From NCBI RefSeq assembly GCF_002087295.1, contig NZ_MWVI01000050.1, positions 124,001 through 188,000 on the forward strand: 64,000 nucleotides of DNA. The letters run 5' to 3'. Of the stretch, positions 29,553 through 39,220 are shown in pieces (position 1 is the first letter of the stretch; the number at the start of each line of letters is the position of its first letter). A program made the position numbers and the translations under genes. This DNA is from Vreelandella lionensis (GTDB taxonomy: Bacteria > Pseudomonadota > Gammaproteobacteria > Pseudomonadales > Halomonadaceae). The notes under the pieces were generated by a model. That model saw only the letters and a program-made list of their open reading frames with translations, made no database searches and was not told the origin of the DNA.

Positions 29553-30479
29553 TTAACGAGTCGGTGCCGGATGATGCTCCGCCCAGTGGCGGGCGATGTC
29601 CACCCGGCGTGTCACCCACACTCGGTCGTGGGCTTCAATATGGTCTAAGAAGCGCTGCAGCGCGCGGAAGCGACCCGGACGGCCCAACAAACGGCAGTGC
29701 ATGCCGATTGAGAGCATTTTCGGCGCCTCTTCCCCTTCGGCATACAGCACATCAAAGGCGTCGCGCAGGTAGGTAAAGAAGTGATCCCCCGTATTGAAAC
29801 CTTGCGGAGCAGCAAAGCGCATGTCGTTGGTATCTAAGGTGTAAGGCACGATCAGATGGTTATGCTCAGCGCCCTGGCTATCGCTCACCTTCGTCCAAAA
29901 CGGTAGGTCGTCGCCATAGTAGTCGCTGTCGTAAAGGAAACCACCTTCGTCCAAAATTAAACGGCGCGTATTGGGGCTGTCGCGCCCGGTGTACCAGCCT
30001 TCAGGCTTTTCACCGTACAAGCGCTGGAAGATCTCCATGGCTTTTTGCAGATGCTCACGTTCGACATGCTCCGGGGTTTCTTGGTAGTGAATCCAACGGT
30101 AGCCGTGGCACGCCACTTCATGGCCAAGCTCTTTAAACGCCTGGGCCACATCCGGATGGCGCTCTAGCGCCATCGCCACCCCAAATACGGTCAGTGGCAA
30201 CCCACGGCGCTCGAACTCGCGCAGAATACGCCACACGCCAGCGCGGGAGCCGTATTCGTAGATGGACTCCATGCTCAGGTGGCGGTCTGGGTAGCTGGCC
30301 GCACCAATAATCTCGGACAAAAACTGCTCCGAGCCTGAATCCCCATGCAGCACGCAGTTCTCGCCGCCCTCCTCATAATTAAGCACAAATTGAACGGCGA
30401 TCTTGGCCTTGCCTGGCCAGTTAGCGTGGGGCGGCGTGCGGCCATAGCCGATTAAATCGCGAGGGTAATGAGAAGTCAT
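29553..30479 (-). CDS. puuE: Allantoinase PuuE (polysaccharide deacetylase fold)
   Basis: A 308-residue metal-independent allantoinase of the PuuE type, opening allantoin to allantoate. It is unrelated to the amidohydrolase AllB. Diagnostic: YPRDLIGYGRTPPHANWPG at the start, FVLNYEEGGENCVLHGD, and HEVACHGYRWIHYQ. The PLTVFGVAMALERHP segment is shared with NodB-fold deacetylases. The leader carries a perfect TTTGTATACAAA palindrome. First gene of the puuE-allE-allA run. Confidence 0.93.
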   Translation of the reverse strand: MTSHYPRDLIGYGRTPPHANWPGKAKIAVQFVLNYEEGGENCVLHGDSGSEQFLSEIIGAASYPDRHLSMESIYEYGSRAGVWRILREFERRGLPLTVFGVAMALERHPDVAQAFKELGHEVACHGYRWIHYQETPEHVEREHLQKAMEIFQRLYGEKPEGWYTGRDSPNTRRLILDEGGFLYDSDYYGDDLPFWTKVSDSQGAEHNHLIVPYTLDTNDMRFAAPQGFNTGDHFFTYLRDAFDVLYAEGEEAPKMLSIGMHCRLLGRPGRFRALQRFLDHIEAHDRVWVTRRVDIARHWAEHHPAPTR

Positions 30480-30513
30480 GGTCAGGCTCCTTCAACAAGG
30501 CAGAGCGTTTTAG

Positions 30514-30525
30514 TTTGTATACAAA
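30514..30525. promoter_or_regulatory. GTATAC-centred operator upstream of puuE
   Basis: Perfect 12-base palindrome TTTGTATACAAA, 35 bases before the puuE start. It is the best copy of a site repeated at 30697, 41599 and 42268, and the likely binding site of the GntR/FCD regulator at 39221-39937. Confidence 0.65.
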
Positions 30526-30696
30526 ATAGCCATTTTGAACGGCCATCGCAATTCAACTCAGGGCTAATTAATTGAGATGACGACGCTTTTCGGCTCAAAA
30601 GCACGCTAACCCTTTGAAACCTGAACACTTGGTCAACTCTACGAGCGCTAAACCGTTGCATGAAAGGGCTTGCGCATCGCAGAAAAGCGCCCTATT

Positions 30697-30708
30697 TTCG
30701 TATACAAG
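30697..30708. promoter_or_regulatory. GTATAC-centred operator upstream of the racemase gene
   Basis: TTCGTATACAAG, matching TTTGTATACAAA at 10 of 12 positions, lies 35 bases before the racemase GTG at 30743. It is in the same divergent promoter region as the puuE site. Confidence 0.6.
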
Positions 30709-30742
30709 ATAGAAAATATTGTTTACATGCGAGCGCCTCAAC

Positions 30743-31501
30743 GTGCATATACGACTGATTAACCCCAACACCACGGCAGCCATGACGGCCACCATTCGTC
30801 TCGCTGCCGAGCAACTGGCCGCCCCATCGACCACCATCAGCGCCACCCAGCCTGACGCAGGCCCTGTCTCTATCGAGAGTCACTTTGATGAAGCGGTCAG
30901 CGCGGTGGGCGTGGCCGAAGAGGTGCTGAAAGGCGAGCGCGAGGGCAATATTGATGCCTACGTAGTGGCCTGCTTTGGTGACCCCGGCTTACTGGCTGCC
31001 CGCGAGCTGACCCGCGCCCCAGTGATTGGCATTGCCGAAGCCGCCTTTCACATGGCGACCCTGATTAGCACGCGCTTCTCGATTGTGACCACGCTAGGCC
31101 GTACCGGCATTATTGCCGAGCACCTTCTTGAGCAGTACGGCTTTAGCCACCACTGCCGCCGCATTCGCGCTGCGGAAATTCCGGTGCTGGATTTAGAAGA
31201 TCACCCTGACGCCGCCTTTAGCCGGATCGTGCAAGAGTGCTGCCGCGCCCGCGATGAGGATGGCATCGGCGCGATTGTGCTGGGCTGTGGCGGTATGGCG
31301 AACCTAACCCACGCCATTAGCCGCGAAGTTGGCCTGCCCGTGGTGGAAGGGGTAAGTGCGGCGCTGAAGCTTGCCGAATCCCTCGTGGGACTGGGCTTAC
31401 ATACCAGTAAATACGGCGATTTAGATTACCCGCGCCCAAAAGCCTTTACTGGCAAGTTTGCTGATTTTTCAAATCTGACGCTGCCCCCCACACGCAGCTG
31501 A
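30743..31501 (+). CDS. Asp/Glu/hydantoin racemase family, probable allantoin racemase
   Basis: A 252-residue member of the racemase fold with two catalytic Cys: one in VVACFGDPG near residue 78 and one in VLGCGGM near residue 182. The start HIRLINPNTTAAMT is characteristic of the hydantoin/allantoin racemase branch. Divergent from puuE and followed by two NCS1 permeases, it probably interconverts allantoin enantiomers (HpxA role; inferred from context). GTG 30743 is chosen because the family usually begins exactly here; the ribosome site is weak. Confidence 0.8.
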   Translation: MHIRLINPNTTAAMTATIRLAAEQLAAPSTTISATQPDAGPVSIESHFDEAVSAVGVAEEVLKGEREGNIDAYVVACFGDPGLLAARELTRAPVIGIAEAAFHMATLISTRFSIVTTLGRTGIIAEHLLEQYGFSHHCRRIRAAEIPVLDLEDHPDAAFSRIVQECCRARDEDGIGAIVLGCGGMANLTHAISREVGLPVVEGVSAALKLAESLVGLGLHTSKYGDLDYPRPKAFTGKFADFSNLTLPPTRS

Positions 31502-31624
31502 AACACGTAAAAGCAGCATAAAAACGATAACAACATAACGAATACCGCCATTAGCACAAGCGTCTCCTGGGCAGATAACTGCCCAGGTTACCAATAACAT
31601 CGATAATCTTGCGAGGACGGTAAC

Positions 31625-32996
31625 ATGAGCACTTCAACCTCTGCTCTTACCTCAGATGCAGTACCGGGAGCGGCTAGCCCCGCCACCGCCAAAGCCGTTG
31701 GGGCCGAAAGCTTAGCTCCACAAAGCACCCGCATTATGGGGCGCACCTCCTACTTTTTAGCCTGGTTCGGAGGGTGTGTCTCTATCGGCACCTTCGCCAT
31801 GGGCTCAAGCGTGGTGGGCACGCTCAACCTGCTTCAAGCCACCCTGGCCATCGCCATTGGCTGCTTTGTGATTGGCGTGGCGCTCGCCATTAACGGCGCC
31901 GCCGGTTACAAATATGGCATTCCGTTTATGGTGCAAGCACGCAGCGCGTTTGGTTTTACCGGCACGCGTATTCCCGGTTTGGTGCGCGCCCTGCCTGCCA
32001 TCGTCTGGTATGGTTTTCAAAGCTGGATTGGCGCAGGTGCCCTCAACATGGTGTCGGCGACGCTGTTTGGCTTCGACAACCTAATCTTCTACTTCATTGC
32101 TTTCCAGTGCTTGCAAATTGGCCTTTCGGTACTCGGCTTTCAGGGTATTAAGTGGCTGGAAAATATCGGCAGCGCCTTTATTCTCTGCTCGCTGATGTAC
32201 ATGTTCTACGCCACGGTGCAGCGCTACGGTGATGAGCTTTCCACCAGCCTGTTGACCATGGAAGGCTCTTGGGGGATGCCCTTCTGGAGCGCCACCATGC
32301 TGTTTTTGGGCATCTACAGCACCATGATGCTGAATGTGAGCGATTACTCCCGTGAGCATAAAAAAGGCACTGGCCAAGGGCTATTAACCACCATTTACGC
32401 GATGTCGATTCTGCCCTGCACGCTGTTTATGGGCCTAATTGGCTACATGGTGTCGCAAGCCACCGGCACCGCCGACCCCATCCAGGTATTTGCCAACGCG
32501 GTGGATAACACGCCGCTACTGATGATCACACTGCTGTTTATCGCCTTCGCCCAAGTGACCACCAACGTACTCAATAACGTGGTGCCGCCCACTTACGTGC
32601 TGATGGACGTGTTCAAGCTCAAGCTTCCCCGTCGCCACCGTCATTGTGGGCCTGCTGGCTTTCGCTACCTTCCCCTGGAAGCTGGTGCAGCCTGAATCGG
32701 CCGCAGGGTTGCAGCTCTTTGTACAAACCTACTCCGCGTTCCTTGGCCCCATCTTCGCCATTCTGGTGGTGGACTACTACGTGATTCGCCGCCGCACGCT
32801 GGATATCGGCAAGCTCTACGATGAAAACGGCCCCTATCAAGGCATTAACCAAGCGGCGCTGATAGCGACAGCGGTAGGTATTGTCGCAGCGCTCTCTTTC
32901 TCGGCGGTCTCTTGGTATGCCAGCCTCATTCCTGCCGGACTGACCTACTACCTGCTGATGAAACACTGGCCCGCCTGCCAGCGATTCACTCAGTAA
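31625..32996 (+). CDS. NCS1 nucleobase/allantoin permease, copy 1 (one frameshift)
   Basis: Cation symporter of the NCS1 family, about 457 residues and 12 helices. Typical features: YFLAWFGGCVSIGTF (helix 1), KYGIPFMVQARSAFG, PAIVWYGFQSWIGAGALN and LNVSDYSREHKKG. One C is extra in CCCC at 32627-32630; the product should read KLPVATVIVGLLAFATFPW. ATG 31625 follows GAGGA. Position between the racemase and purine genes suggests allantoin, or a related ureide or purine, as substrate. Confidence 0.85.
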
Positions 32997-33061
32997 CTCG
33001 CCTTGCCAACGCCTGCCACCCTCGCGTGGCAGGCGACCATTTCCGGATAAAGAGCCTTGCA

Positions 33062-34533
33062 ATGAATGAACAACCCAGCCAAAGCGACCTAAACATCCAG
33101 CAGATTGATCCAACGCTCTATAACGAAGACCTCGCCCCGCTAAAGCCAGAGCACCGCACCTGGGGCGCTTTTGAGATTTTTAACGTCTGGTCCAACGATA
33201 TTCAAAGCCTGTTTGGCTACACCCTGGCAGCTTCGCTGTTTCTCTCTTATGGCCTTAACGGCTGGGCTGTGATGGCCGCGATTATTCTAGCCGGGATTAT
33301 CGTCATGTTTCTGGTCAACCTGACCGGCAAACCCAGCGTGAAATACGGCATTCCCTTCCCGGTCATGGTGCGCGCCAGCATGGGCGTGCGTGGTGCCAAC
33401 CTGCCCGCCATGCTGCGCGCTATCGTGGGTATTTTCTGGTACGGCGTGCAAACCTACTTCGCCTCCACCGCCGTGGCTCTGCTAATCACCGCGCTGTTTG
33501 GCGTGGGCAACGGGGGTACGTTCCTCGGCCTTTCCGGGGTGGCGTGGCTTTCCTTCGTCATCGTGTGGCTGTTTCAGATCGCGATTTTTTGGCAGGGCAT
33601 TGAGCGCATCAAACACTTCCTGAACTGGGCAGGCCCACTGGTCTATGTGGTAATGGTGGTGTTGATGATCGTGGTATGGGTACAAGCCGGTAGCGAGCTA
33701 CTGCCCGCCATTGACACCATCTTCAGCGGCAACGGTGAGCAGGGTGGCCTAGGGGCGTTTCTCGCCATTGTGGGTACGATGGTCGCCTACTTCGCTGCAG
33801 TGGTGATCAACTTCGGGGACTTTACCCGGTTTGTAAAAACCGAGCGCCAGATGAAGCTAGGCAACCTGCTGGGCCTGCCCTTGAACGTGGCGTTCTTCTG
33901 TTTATTGCACTGATTATTACCGCAGGCACGCTAGTACTGTTTGGCGAAGCGCTGACCAACCCGGCGGATATTGTGGAGCGCGTCGATTCGCTGCCGCTGA
34001 CCATTGTGGCTGCCCTCACCTTCTTTGCCGCTACGGTGGGTATCAACCTCGTTGCTAACTTCATCCCCCCCGCCTACGACTTAGCCAACCTGTTCCCGAG
34101 CAAAATCAGCTTCAAGATGGGCGGTTTGATTACCGCCGTGATTGCCTTTTTCGTCGGTGCGCTATGGATCTCGGTGATCAGCCAAATTGGCGTGCCGGGC
34201 TTTGTAAATGCGCTGGGCGCTATCGTCGCGCCGTTCTACGGCATCATCGTGGTGGACTACTACCTGATCAAACGCCAGCACCTTAATATGCAGGAGCTGT
34301 TTTCCTCAGCCCCCGGCAGCGCCTACTACTACGTCAACGGCTGGAACACCCGCGCTCTTATCGCCTTTGGCGTGGCGGCGATGTTCTCGCTCTCTACCGT
34401 ATTGGTACCGGCCTTAGCCAGCTTAGGCGGCTATGGCTGGCTGATCGGCGCGGGCTTGGGTGGGGTGTTCTATTACGGGCTGATGAAGCGGTTTAAGGCA
34501 GCGCCTGTGATGCCTGAGCAGAAAGCGGGCTAA
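33062..34533 (+). CDS. NCS1 nucleobase/allantoin permease, copy 2 (one frameshift)
   Basis: A second NCS1 symporter, about 490 residues, only moderately like the first copy, so probably with another substrate such as hydantoin, allantoin or cytosine. Motifs: FNVWSNDIQSLFGYTLAAS, KPSVKYGIPFPVMVRASMG, GIFWYGVQTYFAS and INFGDFTRFVK. One base is missing near 33897 (should read NVAFFLFIALIITAGT). ATG 33062 is used; the open frame extends upstream into copy 1 without a better start. It ends at the edge of the AT-rich island. Confidence 0.85.
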
Positions 34534-35161
34534 GCCATGTAGTGATGACTCACCGCACCACAGTCATTCGGAACAGTTAAAAAAGCAAAAAAACCTAAGC
34601 CCTTGATTTTAATCACATAAAATCAAGGGCAAACGTCCAATACCTAAGACACAACCCACATCAGAAACGTCCACTGGGGCAACTTGTTTATCGTTGATTG
34701 GCAGTAATTTATTAGTGAATCTTTACGTTATACCCAAGTACTCTCAGTCCTTTACTCATTCAGCAATTCCTAGGTGGACAAAGCTCTGGCCTCGCCCACC
34801 ATTGAAGGCCAGCCTCCAGAGCTTAGGCAGGACTACCTCTATTTTGGCTATAGAAGTCTTCATAAGGTTGCCTTGTACTATCTTTCACTTCGTTGTAATA
34901 GTAGACATGTAAGAACTAATCAGCTTGCCACTCAACAGGAACATCTTCATTGAGCCATACAGGACGGCATGCAGGAGCTTTGCTAGCAACATTTTTCAGA
35001 TAAATGATGCCATTAAAACTTTCTCACAATACTCCATATATTTTCCTATGGAATCTTCACTCTAGACTTGCAGGGAACTTTGATATGACAGCATACAATT
35101 AGAACTACTGATTTAAAACCAACTCATATCAAGTTTAAAACTCACAACCAAACTATTACAT
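34534..35161. other. 628-base gene-poor left end of the AT-rich island
   Basis: Base composition falls from about 58% G+C in the permease to well below 45% here. It contains a 13-bp inverted repeat (34599-34630) and a weaker one with arms AGCTCTGG (34782-34789) and CCAGAGCT (34816-34823). Short open frames on the minus strand (35 codons at 34916-35023, 29 codons just beyond it) could be relics of a lost gene, but nothing is recognisable. No integrase, transposase or tRNA is present. Confidence 0.6.
34599..34630. repeat. Perfect 13-bp inverted repeat at the island edge
   Basis: Arms GCCCTTGATTTTA (34599-34611) and TAAAATCAAGGGC (34618-34630) around a 6-base centre ATCACA. No T-run follows, so it is a poor terminator. 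Arms of this size around a 6-base spacer resemble a tyrosine-recombinase core site, or a structured 3' end of the permease transcript. No matching copy was seen at the right edge of the island. Confidence 0.75.
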
Positions 35162-38100
35162 TTAAACATCGTCAACATCCAACACCTCATGCTCTTTAGC
35201 CTTAAGATGCTGCTGCACAAATTTTATATCCAAAAAATGCCCAAAAATAAATTTTAAATAAAGAGAACTTAGAATACGTGGTTGATAATTAGATTTATTT
35301 GCCTTCTGAAAAGACTGACGAATTGATAGTGACATTTTATATTCCGAAGTTTGGCCTGTCTTACGTGAAATCTGTATCCTTAATGCTGTATTTAACAAAC
35401 TCACAGCTACCCTAAACAAGACATCCGACTCAGGGCAGCCTATTCTTTCCAACTTGTAGGAAACGAAAACAGGAATAGTATCCAACACAAAATCAAGCTC
35501 TCTGCTTTCAACAATATAATCAGAGTATTTATCAAGAAGACCTTTTAATACAGTAAGGCTTAAGATATCAAACCTAAGGAGAAGATCCCTAAAATCATCA
35601 TGAAGAGGTATTAATGGCAAACAACCATCTGCATGTAAACCTAATCCATACACTCGATCATCAAAACACACTTCACGAGCAAACTCTGAAGAATAAACAT
35701 GCATAGAATATATTTTGACACCATAACCAGATACAAAACCTCCAATCAAATTATCAATGGTCAACCAATGTAGGTGTTAGCATTACTGAGCAATATCGTA
35801 TAAAAAACTGTCTCATCTATACCGCCTTTAAGAGCATTAAGCTCTTGAGGTATATCTACATGCAAAATACTTGAGACATCAAAAACTTTAGCTGAATTTA
35901 GGATTAGCTCAAGACCAGATACAAGGAATCCGTAATTATTTTCAACATCTTTCTTTAACGTCCTAAACAAGTTGCCCTGCCTATCCACCCCCATAGACAT
36001 ATAGTCATCAGAAGTGATTACTTCTAGAAACTCTTGAAGATGGTCCCTAGTTTGCTCCGTTATGTAAAAAATCCTCCTTGACATTGCATCAGAAAACCAG
36101 TCAGAGCTACATATACTGCCGTATAAATATCTACAACAAACTCTTCTGGACTATTGGAACCACTCTTTTCTACAACTATCGATTTTACTATATCAGGATC
36201 AGTAAAAAGCTGAACTGCTGCCCGTACAGGTTCGTGAGTGGAAATAGCATTGCCTTTCATCAACAATGGTATACCTGGAGAAGAAAAAAGATCGTCATTT
36301 TTATTAGATGAAAGCCTTTGAAGGTACTCTTGCATAGAACTGAATAGCTTAGATTTATCGCTAGGCAGTTCAAGCATATGAAATGCATCATTGCCATCGT
36401 TCAAATCATGTCTTATCTCACATGAAATCTGTAATGCTGCAACATATGGTTCAAGCTTTTCATGCAAAATAATGTCTTGAGGGAACGTCTTATCTATATG
36501 ACCAACTTCAAGATTTAAAAGAGCCTTCCCAATTGGGCTATCTGAACGTATTATATATTCGCTATCGGGATAATCCCCCCCATTCACTACGATGACCTTT
36601 TTTCGTCTTCTCCCATGTGTATACGAGAACGCCTGTACGGCATGTCCAACATTTTTTGGCTTCGGATTTAAATTATCCTTCCCTTTTTTTGTAAGAGTAT
36701 GACCAAAGTGAAGACCACTATATACCTTCGAAGTTTTAATAGGATTATTTAAGAAAAAGCTGACTAAAATCTCCTCAACTTTCTGAAAATCACAAAAATT
36801 AAACATAAATGCAAGCAACTGCACAGAGTCTTCATCATCAATATCTAAAATTTTATCATCGAGTGAATTTAAGAAACCTTTTATATCTTTATCAAGCCTA
36901 ACCAGTATGTGACATTTTTGTAATAAATATCGAGTAAAATCTCGTCTAATCGCCAATGCTCTTTCAATAGAGTTAAGAGCAGAAACATAATCATTTTCGT
37001 AGACTTGAAGGTGTGCTTTAAGCGCCCAATAGAAGCTAGAGTCCTCAGCATCATTATGCAGCTCTGTCATCCTTGCTTTAAAACTCACAAATTGGTGGCT
37101 ATTATAAAGGGCTATTAAATGCTCTTGCATTAATGGTGAAAGCCATGGATCTTGCTGGGGTAGGACTCCATCAAGCATTTCACAAGCTTCGCTATGAAGA
37201 CCTAGACGGTTTAAATTATTTATTATCTTAATCGTAATCAATGGATTTGCACTTACAAAAAAATCATCTCCTGTCTTCAGTAATTTAATATAGCCTGATA
37301 CATCACTCTTAATTTCAAACTGATTGCTAGCTATGGTTGTTTCCAGCAACAAAATTACAAAATTTCTTGTAGCTTCATCAATATCATTTGATAGGCCGCC
37401 ACCAACTTCAATCCAGCTAACGATATCACTACGATCAAGGTATTCAATAGCAAGCAATGCTTTTTCTGTTTCAACTTCTCTTGATCCAAGGAAGCTGGCT
37501 CTAAAATTCATCAGCTCTTCTTTGCTTTCACTAAGAAGGTAAGCCTCCTTGATTGTTCCCTCTAGACGGCTAAAATCACCATTTTTATGTGCATACAAAA
37601 AGGCAGCATAGTCAGAATGATCATTTTCCCACTTTGCTACATAATACCATGTCAAGTCATGTAGCTCTTTACAATCAGAGCCAGTATAAGAGAGTAAAGG
37701 AATCGCTATATTGAAAACCCTTCGATCCCTACCTTCACATTCTTTTATTAGGTTAGCAACTGGTTCAAAAAGCTCTTCTATAGAGTCTTTTATTTTTTTC
37801 TCAATTACCCAATAATGCCTTTCTTTTAGGTCTTGACTGAGACATTGAGCTAGAGCTATATAGTATACAACTTTAGCTTCATAGGTTTCATATGTTGATT
37901 TCACTTTCTGTGCTAATTTCAGAGCTGTTTCAGCATTTTCTACTCTAAAACAACCTTTTGTGATGGCAAGCATTTCAATATCAGATAAACTATTATTGCT
38001 TGCCTCACGCAATAATTCTTCTTGACTCGCTAAGAATTCGTAAAATTGACATTTCGCTAACTGGCCCGGCAACTCTTCTGCCTTAAATATCTCATCGGCC

Positions 38101-38561
38101 TCATCTCGCTTTTTCAAGATAAATCTTAACCTAATTATCAATGATAAAAATATATCTCTTTCATCTGGACTTCTACTACCATAATAACATCTAGTTAGTT
38201 CAGCATGAATTTCACTTGACTCTGAAACATCAATTAGCCCAGAGATAACTTTCATTACACTAAAGTAAGTCCAAAGTTCCTTACCTGTGCTTCCAGTGCT
38301 TTCTATTGTTTCGATTAATTCTCTAGCACCAAAGCTGTCTCCTCTACCTATGAGCTCATAAAATTTAATTGTTACCTGCTTCATTTTTTCAGGTGTTAAA
38401 TTTTTATATTCGTTATAAACTCCAACAATATTGTGGCCGTTACCATTATGCTCTTGTGAAACCTGTTCATTGATATTTACTTGATTGCTAGCAACGTGAC
38501 TAGTGGCATGACCACCCTCACTCCACAGAGCTTTTTTGAGTTGAGATATAACTTTCAGCAT
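35162..38561 (-). CDS. TPR / GreAB-C-like / PIN-nuclease conflict-system protein (two frameshifts)
   Basis: About 1133 residues once joined. Residues 20-50 carry an Asn-rich tract ending in HNGNGHNIVGVYN. Residues 60-620 are helical repeats of TPR character. Near 647-690 is a basic strand (HGRRRKKVIVVNGGD) followed by SDSPIGKALLNLEVG, which resembles the GreA/GreB C-terminal domain. From about 805 a PIN-like nuclease begins (FVVDIYTAVYVALTGF, TEQTRDHLQEFLE). It continues across both breaks to DETVFYTILLSNANTYI and LTIDNLIGG, with acidic residues at the expected places. A 180-residue tail follows. One T is missing at 36093-36096 (should read TGFSDAMSRRIFYIT) and one near 35766 (should read NTYIWLTIDN). 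Start: ATG 38561 after AAGGGGG. I recall this architecture from surveys of bacterial conflict systems, possibly as GapS6b (unverified). Sampled lines have about one third G+C. Confidence 0.72.
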
Positions 38562-38594
38562 TAGTAACCCCCTTGCTTAAAATCCAAGTTATCT

Positions 38595-38939
38595 CTAACC
38601 ATTTTTAACGCCAACCACATTATCACCTATGCCATTATGAGTTTGTATGATCCTCTGGTCAGTTTTATTAGCATCGATTCTTTCCATAACTTCAACTATC
38701 TCTTTAGAGGATTCTACTTCTTGTTTAATGTATCTCTCACTCAATCTCTCTAATTTTTATTTTTCATTAAGCTCTAATATTTTCTCTGCCAATAATTTAA
38801 GCTTTGCTTCGTCTTCACTAATCCGCTTAGAGAGTTCATCGACAAGATAGTCCTTGGTGAGGGCTACCCCTTTATCAAGCCCTTTATAAATAACATTGGC
38901 GACCACACCACTTAAAACAGACATGCCAAAATCAACCAT
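38595..38939 (-). CDS. Small coiled-coil partner of the TPR-PIN protein (in-frame stop)
   Basis: About 115 codons ending 33 bases before the TPR-PIN gene. The N-terminus VDFGMSVLSGVVANVIYKGL is hydrophobic and Gly-rich, followed by a charged coiled coil. The frame holds a TAA at 38760-38758, after ELNEK. The same frame then continues with KLERLSERYIKQEVE and ends in QTHNGIGDNVVGVKNG, a near copy of the motif in the neighbour. The stop lies inside a tandem AAAAAT duplication; removing one unit restores NEKLERLSER. So it is either a slippage mutation or an error. Start: ATG 38939 after AATAGG; GTG 38948 is possible. I recall similar small proteins (GapS6a-like) beside TPR-PIN genes, from memory. 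Confidence 0.6.
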
Positions 38940-39123
38940 TTTAATCACCTATTATTGAATTTTATGAGTTGAGTCGAGAATAAAATAGTTACTCATCATT
39001 ATCAAGGCACAGTGAAACCTTACCAGAATATAACTCTCTGTTTTTAAATTAAAAATCGTTTATTCTTGCGAAAAAAACTGTGTTGCCCTTTTGGTATCGG
39101 ATGTTACAACATAGATAACCACC

Positions 39124-39158
39124 AAAAACGCCACCGGATAAGCTCCGGTGGCGTTTTT
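39124..39158 (-). terminator. Strong bidirectional terminator at the right island edge
   Basis: Perfect 14-bp stem AAAAACGCCACCGG / CCGGTGGCGTTTTT with a 7-base loop. It ends the gntR-type gene and shields the island from the purine operon. GC-rich composition resumes here. Confidence 0.92.
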
Positions 39159-39220
39159 ATGTTAGTGGGGAGTCTTGAGAAGCGGCTTAGCCGTCATTAA
39201 AGCTGAGCAGAACTGGGTCG

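Noticed and set aside
34694-34912. 72-codon open frame on the plus strand in the island's left end
   Set aside because: No ribosome site, no homology I can recognise, and an inverted repeat runs through it.
34916-35023. 35 open codons on the minus strand ending PVWLNEDVPVEWQAD
   Set aside because: Protein-like in composition, but with no start codon in context and no recognised family; at most a relic, so not called as a gene.
35761-36084. Separate genes for the 107- and 200-residue frames after the TPR protein
   Set aside because: The PIN domain spans all three frames, and each break is repaired by one T in a short T-run.
37860-37870. GTATAC inside the TPR-PIN gene as a regulon site
   Set aside because: It lies in AT-rich coding sequence far from any promoter; chance occurrence is likely there.
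34534-39170. Prophage or insertion sequence
   Set aside because: No transposase, integrase or phage structural gene, and no terminal direct repeat could be found around the AT-rich island.
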